The notes: generated by a model from the sequence alone, not told the origin. Shown: positions 7,425-15,555, counted from the first letter of the stretch. The stretch is 25,923 nt of DNA from Candidatus Bathyarchaeota archaeon (GCA_002726865.1 PBSW01000042.1:1-25923); one strand, 5' to 3'. Program-made: numbers and translations.

Positions 7425-7616
7425 GATATCGGTAAAGATGATTGATTATCCTCAAACAATCGTTGAACTAATCAGTTTTTCGTAATAACTTTACAAAACC
7501 CTCACAGGGTAAATGTCCCATTCCTTATTTTCTGGATATACCACGCCCCTGATTGATATAGGCGAAGCTGATCTGCTCTTAATATGCTCAAGAAACTCAG
7601 AAGCATTACACTCGCG

Positions 7617-7622
7617 AAAAAA
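7617..7622 (-). terminator. T6 terminator after the aminotransferase
   Basis: On the minus strand, a C-rich tract followed by six T residues lies 19 bases after the aminotransferase stop codon. Confidence 0.4.
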
Positions 7623-7641
7623 TAGGGGTGGGGAGAGGCTC

Positions 7642-8859
7642 CTAAATTGCCTTCTTCAGCAGACTGCCCAGGATCTGGATACCTTCTACAATATCCGCCT
7701 CAGAGGGGTGACTGTAGTTGAGCCGCATATAGTTGTGCACCGGCTCGGCAAAAAAGTTGGAGCCCGGGATGTAGGCGACGCCATTCTCCACAGCATTCTT
7801 CAAGATCTTTGTGGTGTTTACGTGCTCCGGCATCTTCACCCAGAGGAAAAGCCCCCCTTTTGGGTCGTTCCACTCCGTCTCCTCTGGAAAGTTGGTTGCC
7901 ATTGTTTCAAGCATTAGATCCCTCTTTCGTCTGTATATCTCTGTCACCTTTGATATTTGCCTCTCCACGTCCCCTCTCTTGAACAACTGTGTGGCCAAAT
8001 ATTGGGTGATCCCATCGTTGCAGATGCTAACATTACTCTTCGCCTCCACCATCTTTGTGATGAACTCACTGGGGGCCACAAGCCACCCGATCCTCATCCC
8101 TGGGGACACGATCTTGCTAAAGGTACTCGTGTACATCGTCCTTCCCGCCCTGTCCAGCCCCATGATCGGTGGTGGCATCTCCCCCTCAAAGCTAATGTAA
8201 CCATAGGGATTATCTTCCAGGATGATGAAGTTGTGCTCCTCGGCTAGCTCCACAATCCTCCTCCGCCTTTCCTCCGTCAGCATTGTGCTCGTGGGATTCT
8301 GGAACGAAGGTACCAGGTAGAGGAGCTTGGCCCATTTCCCCTCCCCCTCAATCTCCTCAAGCTCTGCCTCAAGGGCCGTAATGTTCATCCCACCACCATC
8401 GATCTCCACTGACCTGATCTCTGGATTAAATTGCCTGAACGCTCCTAGAGCTGAGAGATACGTGGGAGCGCCCACGATAACGACATCTCCGGGATCCAAA
8501 AATACTCTCGCCACAAGATCCAGCGCCTGCTGGGACCCTGTTGTTATCATGATCTCTCTTTCAGGGTCGGCCTCAATCTCGTGGCCGGCCATGAACTTTG
8601 AGAGCTCCTCCCTGAGCTCCGGAAATCCCACTGTGCCCCCGTACTGGAGCATCGTCTTCCAGTCCTCCTCAGAGGCTTCAGCCAAGATCTCGCTGACCTC
8701 CTCCCCTGGCAGAGACGGTGGATCATACATGCCTCCCGTGAACCCAATGATCTTTTTCCCCTGCTTCGCCATATTCATCGCGGCGAGGACTACCCGGGTA
8801 ATGATCCCAGGCTCGAAGGTTTTTCCCAGCTCCGAATAAAAATTTTCAGCATCAACCAT
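7642..8859 (-). CDS. PLP-dependent class I/II aminotransferase, LysN/2-aminoadipate-aminotransferase-like
   Basis: Fold-type I aminotransferase of 405 residues. Seen: Q-Y-G-G-T-V-G-F-P-E-L-R (72-83), the phosphate-binding T-G-S-Q-Q-A-L-D-L (107-115), P-S-F-Q-N-P-T (184-190; PLP-contacting Asn), E-D-N-P-Y-G (215-220; Asp pairs with the pyridine N) and T-F-S-K (PLP Lys249) followed by P-G-M-R-I-G-W. Near the end R-L-N-Y-S gives the carboxylate-binding Arg. The G-S-Q-Q-A-L-D-L signature is typical of the LysN/Aro8 group, which includes 2-aminoadipate and aromatic aminotransferases. The next gene on the same strand is homocitrate-synthase-like, so a shared aminoadipate-type route is possible. They are 276 bases apart and each has its own promoter-like element, so co-transcription is not shown. 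Confidence 0.85.
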   Translation of the reverse strand: MVDAENFYSELGKTFEPGIITRVVLAAMNMAKQGKKIIGFTGGMYDPPSLPGEEVSEILAEASEEDWKTMLQYGGTVGFPELREELSKFMAGHEIEADPEREIMITTGSQQALDLVARVFLDPGDVVIVGAPTYLSALGAFRQFNPEIRSVEIDGGGMNITALEAELEEIEGEGKWAKLLYLVPSFQNPTSTMLTEERRRRIVELAEEHNFIILEDNPYGYISFEGEMPPPIMGLDRAGRTMYTSTFSKIVSPGMRIGWLVAPSEFITKMVEAKSNVSICNDGITQYLATQLFKRGDVERQISKVTEIYRRKRDLMLETMATNFPEETEWNDPKGGLFLWVKMPEHVNTTKILKNAVENGVAYIPGSNFFAEPVHNYMRLNYSHPSEADIVEGIQILGSLLKKAI

Positions 8860-9665
8860 TTAGATACTAGCTGTAGGCTTCAAAAGGTGTATAACTATTT
8901 TGCGACTAATCAAGGATGGCAAAAAGCCGTCTTCTTCCTAGGGAGAACGAATGAACGAGGAATTGAATCGGCTGCACGGGAGCCGATGACTATACAAGGA
9001 GTCAAGCAGATGAAGCCATACCTAATCTCGTGTTGGAAGGGCCAGTTTACTTCGGACTTTGAGATAGGCGAACTTTATGGCCCTTCGGTGCCCCTGATGG
9101 GGCTCGTAGACTCCTCCGCTGCCGTTCTCCTCTTAGGGAGGTCCCCTGTTATAGGCGACAATTCATACCTCTCAAACATCTGCATGATGGGGCACTCCTC
9201 ACCCTTTTCGCGTACACCACTTTAGACCCCTTGAGGGATATGTGACATAGGATCCCATGCAGGTCCTCTAGTGGAACGCCTACCATCTAGGCCCCGGCGC
9301 GCGTGAAGTTACTGTCCTTGGTTCTCCTCACGGCTAACTTTGGCCTAATTCATCTCATCCTCAGTGACCGATTTTCCATCAGCATTGTATTTAAGCTCAT
9401 ATTCAGACGATTCATGAGAACTTCTACCAGAGAATTACTGATTTAACCTAGATCATCTTCTCAATTGACTTCAAAAGAAGCCTAATGTATCCAAGCTCCC
9501 CGTGCACGCGAAAAAAAGGCTAATCTTCAGCTAATTCAACAAAAAGCGCCTAAACAAGTCCCCTGTTGTGAGTGATTCAAGTAGTGGGCTTTACTAGAGG
9601 CCTGAGCACCAAAGATATCAATAGGTCTCCGTTATTCAAGGGTAACCACGGGATGGATTTTTGAT
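8860..9665. other. 806-base gap with no intact convincing gene
   Basis: Bases 8860-8905 carry the upstream region of the aminotransferase gene. Bases 9075-9349 hold a possible minus-strand relic (separate entry). A plus-strand frame from GTG 8887 to TAG 9225 is open for 112 codons, but has no recognised domain or promoter and overlaps the aminotransferase promoter. In 9353-9665 I see nothing coding; it is AT-rich upstream sequence of the amidohydrolase gene. Confidence 0.5.
9075..9349 (-). pseudogene. Possible decayed small gene, unknown family
   Basis: One minus-strand frame reads I-R-P-K-L-A-V-R-R-T-K-D-S-N-F-T-R-A-G-A, a TAG, then M-V-G-V-P-L-E-D-L-H-G-I-L-C-H-I. It continues as S-L-K-G-S-K-V-V-Y-A-K-R. 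A shift at the run AAAAGGG continues as G-E-E-C-P-I-M-Q-M-F-E-R-Y-E to TAA at 9075-9077. This would give roughly 90 residues with one stop and one frameshift. The segment from ATG 9286 could also be read as a short gene with a -1 slip. No family recognised. A plus-strand frame over the same bases is open, so which strand was coding is uncertain. Confidence 0.3.
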
Positions 9666-10592
9666 ATGTTATCTAAGATCGGGATTGAGGTGGTGGACGC
9701 TCATGCCCACTATTTCACCGCTAGCACGCTTAAGGCTTGGAGCCTAAGGGGGAGGAACCGGGAGAGCTTTGAGAATCGGACCCGCTCCAGGACGGACATG
9801 ACCTCGATCGAGCTCCCCGACGAGTCCACAGACGTTGCCCAGCAGTGGGTGGACGAGATGGACCGATACGGAATCACTGCGATGGGATTCATGGTTGGCG
9901 CTGACGCATATGACGAGTTCCTTGAGACAAAGGCAAGGTTCCCCGGGCGCTTCATGGGATACGCCAACATCAATCCTGAAGACCCTGATGCAGCCGAGAA
10001 AGTTGGAAAGGTGTTCCGTGACGGTCTCCAGGGAATAAAACTCTACCCTTCATCATGGCCAGAGCTCCACGCCTATGATGCCGCCTGCTATAGTGTTTAT
10101 GAGGCGGCATTGAAGCATCGGTTACCAATCTTTCTTCACTTCGGCATCACTATTGGGGGCCAGGCCGACCTCCGCCATGGAAATCCCTTGGATATCCAGG
10201 TTCCATCCCGTGACTTTCCCGATCTGAACTTTATAATCGCCCACTTCGGGGCCGGGTTTTTCAGGGAGCTCCTGCTACTCCAGTATCAGGCTGACAATAT
10301 CTATATGGATTCCAGCGGCTCCAACTCATGGATGAGATATCTCCCATATGACCTCGACATCAGAAAGATATTTGAGAGAGCTATCACTGCTGGGGGTGCT
10401 AAGAAGGTAATCTATGGAACCGACTCCTCTTTCTTCCCCCGGGGTTATAGGATCAACATCTTAGAGCAGCAGTACGAGGCTGTTAAATCGCTGAGCGAGG
10501 GACCTGACGCCATCGCGAGCACTGAGGACATCGACGGTATATTCCGGGGTAACATTCTGGGGCTCACTGGCTTTATCCCCAAGAAGCTATAA
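9666..10592 (+). CDS. Amidohydrolase-2 family metal-dependent hydrolase
   Basis: A TIM-barrel amidohydrolase of 308 residues (COG2159-type). Metal and active-site positions are visible in order: D-A-H-A-H with H13 and H15 after strand 1, G-I-K-L-Y-P with K125, L-H-F-G with H158, I-A-H-F-G with H193, and G-T-D-S with D253. Members hydrolyse amides or decarboxylate small aromatic or acyl acids; the substrate here cannot be assigned. No clear ribosome binding site precedes the ATG, consistent with a short leader. The D-aminoacylase gene lies downstream on the same strand but 359 bases away, so a shared operon is not supported. Confidence 0.85.
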   Translation: MLSKIGIEVVDAHAHYFTASTLKAWSLRGRNRESFENRTRSRTDMTSIELPDESTDVAQQWVDEMDRYGITAMGFMVGADAYDEFLETKARFPGRFMGYANINPEDPDAAEKVGKVFRDGLQGIKLYPSSWPELHAYDAACYSVYEAALKHRLPIFLHFGITIGGQADLRHGNPLDIQVPSRDFPDLNFIIAHFGAGFFRELLLLQYQADNIYMDSSGSNSWMRYLPYDLDIRKIFERAITAGGAKKVIYGTDSSFFPRGYRINILEQQYEAVKSLSEGPDAIASTEDIDGIFRGNILGLTGFIPKKL

Positions 10593-10951
10593 GCCTCATT
10601 CTCTCAAGAAAAGGATATCATCCACTGCCTAGAACTGATCGTGGGTCTATCCCCACCGTACCGTCTCTACCGTAGAGACGCCATCCCCCCTCAGGGAGTC
10701 TCCGTCTTAGCCCTCGGCGAGGAAATTCTGTATGTCTTCAACAGGAAGGTGATCTGAGTGTTAGTGAACAGTCTGATGCTAGCTCGCGTAACAGGAAAAA
10801 GCAGACTCTTATCAAGACAACAAGTTGGAGTGAGATTTCCGGACAGAATACTGCGTTCGTGAATGATCGATTCTCTTTCTTTCACCTTTAGACCTCTGAG
10901 CCCCGAAAAACGATTTAAGACCTGACTAAGAATCTAATACGGGGAATCCAG
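10593..10951 (+). other. 359-base gap with in-frame protein-like run-on
   Basis: The frame of the amidohydrolase stays open after its TAA for 54 codons to TGA 10755-10757 (including E-L-I-V-G-L-S-P-P-Y-R-L-Y-R-R-D and G-E-E-I-L-Y-V-F-N-R-K-V-I), with G/C-rich third positions. After that TGA it continues to TGA 10860-10862. It may be a relic or chance. Bases 10662-10680 form a near-perfect palindrome (CGTCTCTAC-C-GTAGAGACG). Bases 10910-10917 (GATTTAAG) may be the TATA box of the next gene. Confidence 0.3.
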
Positions 10952-12529
10952 ATGGATCTAGACTTTCTCTTCGTGAATACTAAGGTGATTGATGGGGCTG
11001 GGAACCCCTGGTTCAGGGCTGACGTAGGTATAAAGGGGGATAGAATCAAGGCGGTGGGATCTCTATCAGGGGCTAACTCCGAGAGAACCATCTATGCCGG
11101 CGGGCTCGTGGTGGCCCCTGGCTTTATCGATATTCACAGCCACTCAGACTATAATGTCCTCATTGACCCTAGAGTGGAGAGTAAGGTTCGCCAGGGGGTT
11201 ACCACCGAGGTAGTGGGAAACTGCGGGAGCTCCGCCGCTCCCATGAACGCCTGCGTCAAGGCATATAGGGAGAGATACATGAGGGCACGCCTAGGCGACG
11301 ACTTCCATTTCAGCTGGGAGTCTATGGGAGACTACCTTGGGATCATCGACGCCTCGGGAGCCTCTTTTAACGTAGTCTCTCTCGTAGGTCAGGGTACTAT
11401 CCGTCAGAACGTGATGAGATACGAGGACAGGGAGCCCACAAAGTCGGAGCTAGATGATATGAAAGCGCTTGTTGCGGGGGCAATGGAGGACGGGGCTTGG
11501 GGGATGTCTACAGGCCTAATCTACACCCCCAGTGCTTATGCGGGGACCACTGAGATAATTGAGCTCACGAAGGTTATCAGAGGTTATAGCGGGGTTTATT
11601 TCAGTCACATTCGTGGTGAGGGGGAAACACTCCTTGACGCGGTGAACGAGGCAATCCATATCGGTAAGGAAGCTAACGTACCCGTTCAAATAGCCCACTT
11701 CAAGGCGTCCGGGAAACCTCACTGGGGGAAGACTGTAGACTCCTTGAGGCTCGTAGCCGAGGGCCGCGAAGCAGGAATTGATGTCACATTTGACCAATAC
11801 CCCTACATCGCTTCAAGCACGGGTCTCGCAGCATACATGCCTCACTGGGCCCAGGAGGGAGGAGCCCATAGACTCTTGGAGCGCCTCAAGAACCCAGAGA
11901 TTAGGGAGAAAATCCGGGAGGACCAGGCCGTTATCTATAGGAACTGGGATATCATCATGGTGGCATCCGCAAAGAACCACCCCGAGTACGAGGGTAAACG
12001 CATTAGCGAGATCGCAGAGATTGAGGGGAAAGAGCCCTACGAAGCGGTTTTCGACCTTCTCCTAAACGAGGACGCTCAGGTCTCTGTGGTAAGCTTCGGG
12101 ATGTCCGAGGACGACGTTCGTCGCGTCATGAGGAGTCCACACGGGATGGTGGGCTCCGACGGGAGCGCCGTCGCCTCCTGGGGTATTCTGGGGAAGGGAA
12201 AGCCCCATCCCCGATTCTACGGCACCTTCCCTAGAGTTATTGGTCACTACGTGAGGGAGAGGGTCCTGACCCTCCAGGAGGCGATCCGGAAGATGACCTC
12301 CGCCCCGGCCCTACGCCTTGGCCTTAGGGATCGGGGGCTCCTCAGGGAGGATTTCAAGGCTGATCTCACCGTTTTCGATCCAGAGAATGTGAATGATGAG
12401 GCCACGTTTGTTAATCCGCATAGGTTTGCTTCTGGTATACCCTATGTCATGGTGAATGGGGAACTTGTGGTGGATGGGGGAAAACACACAGGGGCCCTCC
12501 CCGGGAGGGTTCTGAGGAAATCCCACTGA
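10952..12529 (+). CDS. D-aminoacylase / N-acyl-D-amino-acid deacylase family
   Basis: Hydrolyses N-acyl-D-amino acids to a carboxylate and a D-amino acid; cytosolic, zinc-dependent. The 525-residue length is normal. An N-terminal beta-sandwich part (1-55) leads into the barrel with G-F-I-D-I-H-S-H-S-D (H62, H64) and V-G-N-C-G-S-S with C91, the cysteine metal ligand that marks the D-aminoacylase subgroup. Further ligands sit in F-S-H-I-R-G-E (H218) and A-H-F-K-A-S-G (H248). Catalytic D402 is in G-S-D-G-S. The C-terminal part returns to the sandwich with A-D-L-T-V-F-D-P. It probably works with peptidases and amidases on D-amino-acid-containing cell-wall or aged-protein debris. Dihydroorotase-like or hydantoinase activity is less likely because of the Cys ligand. 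Confidence 0.88.
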   Translation: MDLDFLFVNTKVIDGAGNPWFRADVGIKGDRIKAVGSLSGANSERTIYAGGLVVAPGFIDIHSHSDYNVLIDPRVESKVRQGVTTEVVGNCGSSAAPMNACVKAYRERYMRARLGDDFHFSWESMGDYLGIIDASGASFNVVSLVGQGTIRQNVMRYEDREPTKSELDDMKALVAGAMEDGAWGMSTGLIYTPSAYAGTTEIIELTKVIRGYSGVYFSHIRGEGETLLDAVNEAIHIGKEANVPVQIAHFKASGKPHWGKTVDSLRLVAEGREAGIDVTFDQYPYIASSTGLAAYMPHWAQEGGAHRLLERLKNPEIREKIREDQAVIYRNWDIIMVASAKNHPEYEGKRISEIAEIEGKEPYEAVFDLLLNEDAQVSVVSFGMSEDDVRRVMRSPHGMVGSDGSAVASWGILGKGKPHPRFYGTFPRVIGHYVRERVLTLQEAIRKMTSAPALRLGLRDRGLLREDFKADLTVFDPENVNDEATFVNPHRFASGIPYVMVNGELVVDGGKHTGALPGRVLRKSH

Positions 12530-12563
12530 GTCATCTATTTGCTCTATTGAATAATAAAGTAGG

Positions 12564-13022
12564 TCAGAACATATCGTCTTGCATTCGAAAGTCCTCTAAA
12601 ACTGTGGTTAGGACTACATGGGTGTTTGTTCTTTCTACGTAAGGCATAGTGAGGAGTTTTTTGGTGAATTCACTGAGGGCGCTCCGGGTCCTGAACTTTG
12701 CGATCACCATCGCGTCGGTTTCCCCAGTAATATCATAAACAGCACAGACGTTTGGGATCTTTGAGATCTCCTCATCCGTCTCCAAGAGCTTTCCTTTTGA
12801 AACGATGATCTCAATTATCACCGTGAGCTCGTAGCCAAGCCTCTCGTGATCAAGTCGGACCGAGTAGTCCTGGATAATCCCCCCCGACTCAAGCCTCTGG
12901 ACGTGATTGATCACCGTTGCGGGTGAAACTCCTATGGCCTTGGCGAGCTCCCTGAAGGATCTTTTAGAGTCTACTAGTAGCTCCTTGAGGAGCTTCGTGT
13001 CGATTTCGTCCAATGCAAACAT
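12564..13022 (-). CDS. Lrp/AsnC family transcriptional regulator
   Basis: A 152-residue feast/famine regulator. The N-terminal winged helix (about 5-60) has the recognition region F-R-E-L-A-K-A-I-G-V-S-P-A-T-V. The C-terminal RAM domain (about 66-145) carries G-E-T-D-A-M-V-I-A-K-F, the usual G-x-x-D effector-site turn. It acts as dimers or octamers that bind DNA in response to amino acids. AAGGTGG at 13027-13033 is the ribosome binding site. It is divergent from glutamine synthetase across a 335-362-base AT-rich region, so it most likely controls glnA and itself; that regulatory link is inference. Confidence 0.9.
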   Translation of the reverse strand: MFALDEIDTKLLKELLVDSKRSFRELAKAIGVSPATVINHVQRLESGGIIQDYSVRLDHERLGYELTVIIEIIVSKGKLLETDEEISKIPNVCAVYDITGETDAMVIAKFRTRSALSEFTKKLLTMPYVERTNTHVVLTTVLEDFRMQDDMF

Positions 13023-13357
13023 ATTTCCACCTTCTTTTCATGTGTGTTTTATATCTACATTATGTTGAACAGTTGTATATGAATTTACCTTTTTGCTTAA
13101 TATATATTTATCAAAGAAACAACTTCATGCACACCCGTAAGCAACAAACTTCATACACTTCATTGAGGTTATTCAAGGTTTTTTTCGTTTATCATTTATG
13201 CATATAAATCGCCCCCCTTGGAATCCTCAATATTTCCTTAAGTCTAAACTGAATTTGTTTAGAAGAACGCCATTATGCCTTATAATACTAAACAAATATA
13301 TAGTGTTTTACACTGAAAGCAATCATATGTATCGTTTTCACTCCTAAATGTTAATAT
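13023..13357. promoter_or_regulatory. AT-rich divergent control region between lrp-like gene and glnA
   Basis: No gene is seen. For the regulator (minus), TATA-like boxes lie at 13046-13056 and 13098-13111. For glnA, AAATATATAG at 13294-13303 would give a leader of about 30 bases to ATG 13358. TTAATATAT at 13351-13359 lies 26-34 bases before ATG 13385. Imperfect direct repeats AACTTCATGCAC (13121-13132), AACTTCATACAC (13147-13158) and CACTTCATTGAG (13156-13167) are candidate operator sites for the Lrp-type regulator. Confidence 0.4.
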
Positions 13358-14767
13358 ATGAGAAGTGCTTTGGTCAAAGCCACTATGGTTGATTTCAAGT
13401 TGACCCAGGGAGAAGCTGTCGAGGCCATCGACAGCCTACTAAAAAAGTGGGATATTAAATACATCCGGCTTATTGTAGTGGACCTTGACGGCAAACCACG
13501 GGCCATGCTCATCCCCGAGTACGAAATGGAGTTTGCCCTCACCTTCGGGATAGGCTTTGACGGCTCCAGTATTGCTGGGTTCAGAGATGTGAACGAGAGC
13601 GACCTTGTTGCGCATCCCGATCCCTCGACGTTCCTAGTTCCTATGTGGGAGACCCCTGGCATCGCCACAATGTTTTGCTATATCGGAAAACCCGATGGAC
13701 AACCCTTCGAGGGGGATCCTAGGGGACTCCTCAAGAAGACTGTTTTAGAAATCGAGAACGAAGGCTACGGCTACAATACAGGTCCAGAACTCGAATATTT
13801 TTACATATCCGAGGAGAATGGAGGATACGCACCTTTCGGCTCAGGAGGCTACTTCGATCTCCCTCCTCTAGACCCTACCGAGGAAATCAAGATGGAGACT
13901 ATGATGTGCCTCGAGGCTGCAGGCTTTCAGCTAGACAAAGTCCACCATGAAGTAGCCCAGGGCCAGCAGGAGATCAACTTCCGCTACTCAGACGCTCTCA
14001 AGACAGCAGATAATGTGCTCCTCTACAAGTTGTGCGTGAAGACTATCGCCCAAAAGCATGGCAAGCTCGCTACCTTCATGCCTAAGCCCTTCTGGGGTGT
14101 GAATGGGAGTGGGTGCCACGTCCACCAAAGTCTCTTGGATCTGGAGACTGGGACAAACGCTTTCTCGGGCTCAGTAGAAACTGGAGGCCTCTCGGAGATG
14201 GCTATTAGGTACATCGGGGGTATCTTGAGCCATGCCCGTGGCATGTCTCTCATAGTGGCCCCACTGGTCAACTCCTACAAACGTCTCGTGCCCCATTACG
14301 AGGCTCCAGTCTATATTGCTTGGGGATTCATGAATCGGTCGGCCCTTGTCCGGGTGCCCAGGTATCCTGAGGGGATGGATAAGACTGCTAGGATCGAATA
14401 TCGCCACCCCGACCCCTCCTGTAACCCCTACCTCGCTGCGGTTGCCATGATCAACGCGGGAATGGACGGTGTAAAGAACAAAATCGAGCCTCCCGAACCC
14501 CACTCCGACAACGTGTATGAATTCTCCAAGGCGGAGCTCGAAAAGCTGAACATAGAGATGCTCCCTGAGCACCTTGGAGAAGCTATCGACTCCTTCCTGA
14601 AAGATCCGGTAATCACCGAAGCCCTAGGGGATTATCTTACTGAGAGTCTGGTCAAATTGAAGACGAAGGAGTTCCTTGATTACGGGGAGAACACGGGAAA
14701 AAGCTGGGCGGAGAGCCGGCCCGGGATCACCCAGTGGGAGCTAGACCGATATCTAGTGAGCTGCTAA
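13358..14767 (+). CDS. glnA: Glutamine synthetase, type I
   Basis: Makes glutamine from glutamate, ammonia and ATP. From ATG 13358 the order is: an N-terminal beta-grasp (to about 115) with G-F-D-G-S-S (66-71), G-P-E-L-E-Y-F (142-148; metal Glu residues), H-H-E-V-A-Q-G-Q-Q-E-I (196-206), G-S-G-C-H-V-H-Q-S (250-258), N-S-Y-K-R-L-V-P (305-312) and R-I-E-Y-R-H-P-D (345-352; catalytic Glu and Arg). Y387 is at the position of the adenylylation tyrosine of bacterial type I-beta enzymes, in a different context (N-V-Y-E-F-S). Neither ATG 13358 nor ATG 13385 has a ribosome binding site. A TATA box at 13351-13359 would make 13385 leaderless, giving 460 residues. It is divergent from the Lrp/AsnC gene, its probable regulator. 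Confidence 0.95.
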   Translation: MRSALVKATMVDFKLTQGEAVEAIDSLLKKWDIKYIRLIVVDLDGKPRAMLIPEYEMEFALTFGIGFDGSSIAGFRDVNESDLVAHPDPSTFLVPMWETPGIATMFCYIGKPDGQPFEGDPRGLLKKTVLEIENEGYGYNTGPELEYFYISEENGGYAPFGSGGYFDLPPLDPTEEIKMETMMCLEAAGFQLDKVHHEVAQGQQEINFRYSDALKTADNVLLYKLCVKTIAQKHGKLATFMPKPFWGVNGSGCHVHQSLLDLETGTNAFSGSVETGGLSEMAIRYIGGILSHARGMSLIVAPLVNSYKRLVPHYEAPVYIAWGFMNRSALVRVPRYPEGMDKTARIEYRHPDPSCNPYLAAVAMINAGMDGVKNKIEPPEPHSDNVYEFSKAELEKLNIEMLPEHLGEAIDSFLKDPVITEALGDYLTESLVKLKTKEFLDYGENTGKSWAESRPGITQWELDRYLVSC

Positions 14768-14769
14768 TC

Positions 14770-14883
14770 CTAAAGGTCCATGTAGCTCCTCCCTATCTCG
14801 TTTAGCTTCTCTAGGCGTGCATCCGGTTAGCTGCTCATCCTCTTACAACATCTATCCAGGGATACTTTTATGATCTTTTTCAT
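14770..14883 (-). pseudogene. Very short minus-strand relic after the wHTH pseudogene
   Basis: ATG 14883 lies four bases after the stop of the regulator pseudogene. The frame reads M-K-K-I-I-K-V-S-L-D-R-C-C-K-R-M-S-S, a TAA, then P-D-A-R-L-E-K-L-N-E-I-G-R-S-Y-M-D-L and TAG. It could be a second decayed gene of the same transcript. With only 38 codons and one internal stop, chance is a serious alternative. Confidence 0.15.
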
Positions 14884-14887
14884 GATT

Positions 14888-15167
14888 TTAGGTGAGACGG
14901 GCCGATAGAGGTACCGGTATCTCCCCAAGGCCGATGAGTGGCTCTTCCCTGTTGGCGAGCCCCTTATCTACGAGGTTCCGGAGGACCCACTGGGCCGTGG
15001 ACCTGCTCTTCCCAAGCCTTTCCGCGATCTCGGACCATGGAGGATTTTCTTGTCAAGACCGCTCAATATGCCTCAAACTTTGGTTCTAACTCCAAGAGTG
15101 TGTCGCATGATCTCTATTGCGCTCATGGCGGGGGTAGTGATGAGGGACTGGAGGTCTTTTGGCGACA
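14888..15167 (-). pseudogene. Decayed winged-helix (MarR/ArsR-type) regulator
   Basis: From ATG 15167 the frame gives M-S-P-K-D-L-Q-S-L-I-T-T-P-A-M, then V-R-T-K-V and a TGA. It resumes with G-I-L-S-G-L-D-K-K-I-L, a typical start of a winged-helix domain. A frameshift near 15030-15050 leads to E-N-P-P-W-S-E-I-A-E-R-L-G-K-S-R-S-T-A-Q and W-V-L-R-N-L-V-D-K-G-L, which is a clear helix-turn-helix with recognition helix and wing start. The gene ends at TAA 14888-14890. It carries one nonsense codon and at least one frameshift, so it should not make a full protein. Its promoter region overlaps that of thioredoxin, divergently. Confidence 0.6.
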
Positions 15168-15201
15168 TTTTATGTTCAATGGTGTTGAGTATCTGTATTA
15201 T

Positions 15202-15210
15202 CTTTATATT
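15202..15210 (+). promoter_or_regulatory. TATA box of thioredoxin, usable in both directions
   Basis: CTTTATATT lies about 31-39 bases before ATG 15241, giving a leader of only a few bases and explaining the lack of a ribosome binding site. The reverse strand (AATATAAAG) is placed about 35-43 bases before the ATG of the decayed regulator. Confidence 0.5.
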
Positions 15211-15240
15211 TCACCCGGACGAAGCACATTCTCGATTATC

Positions 15241-15555
15241 ATGGTTGTAGAAGTCACCGACGAGACCTTTGACAGCTTCGTTGCCAGCAATAAACACGCG
15301 GTAATCGATTGTTGGGCGGTTTGGTGTGGGCCCTGCAGGATACTGAGCCCCGTTATCGAGGAACTATCCCAAGAGCGTGAAAAAGTCGCTTTCGGGAAGC
15401 TCAACGTCGACCAGAACCGGGCAACTCCTATGAAGTACGGCATCATGAGCATACCCACCCTCCTCTACTTCAAGGACGGACAACTAGTAGACAAGACCAT
15501 AGGCGCCTTGTCAAAGTCTGCCCTCGGAGACAGGCTAGACAAGCTCACGGTATAA
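15241..15555 (+). CDS. Thioredoxin
   Basis: A 104-residue cytosolic thioredoxin. The redox motif is W-C-G-P-C (about 29-33 from ATG 15241), preceded by an additional Cys in I-D-C-W-A-V, where most thioredoxins have F-W-A. The cis-proline is in S-I-P-T-L-L-Y-F, followed by K-D-G-Q-L-V and the usual G-A-L-S-K-S-A-L helix. The frame is open upstream to 14938 but those residues are not thioredoxin-like, and a TATA box sits at 15202-15210, so 15241 is the start. No thioredoxin reductase gene is in the window. Confidence 0.92.
   Translation: MVVEVTDETFDSFVASNKHAVIDCWAVWCGPCRILSPVIEELSQEREKVAFGKLNVDQNRATPMKYGIMSIPTLLYFKDGQLVDKTIGALSKSALGDRLDKLTV

Noticed and set aside
8887..9225. Plus-strand 112-codon open frame starting with GTG
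   Set aside because: No recognisable domain, no ribosome binding site, and it overlaps the aminotransferase promoter region. The opposite strand has at least as coding-like a reading. Not annotated as a gene, but it cannot be fully excluded.
10662..10680. Palindrome CGTCTCTAC-C-GTAGAGACG as terminator
   Set aside because: No T run follows, and it lies within an open frame, so it is noted only as a palindrome.
10691..10885. Minus-strand 64-codon open frame opposite the amidohydrolase run-on
   Set aside because: Short, without promoter or ribosome binding site, and antisense to a frame with better codon bias.
14938..15240. N-terminal extension of the thioredoxin frame
   Set aside because: The residues are not thioredoxin-like, the stretch is antisense to the winged-helix pseudogene, and a TATA box at 15202-15210 lies inside it.
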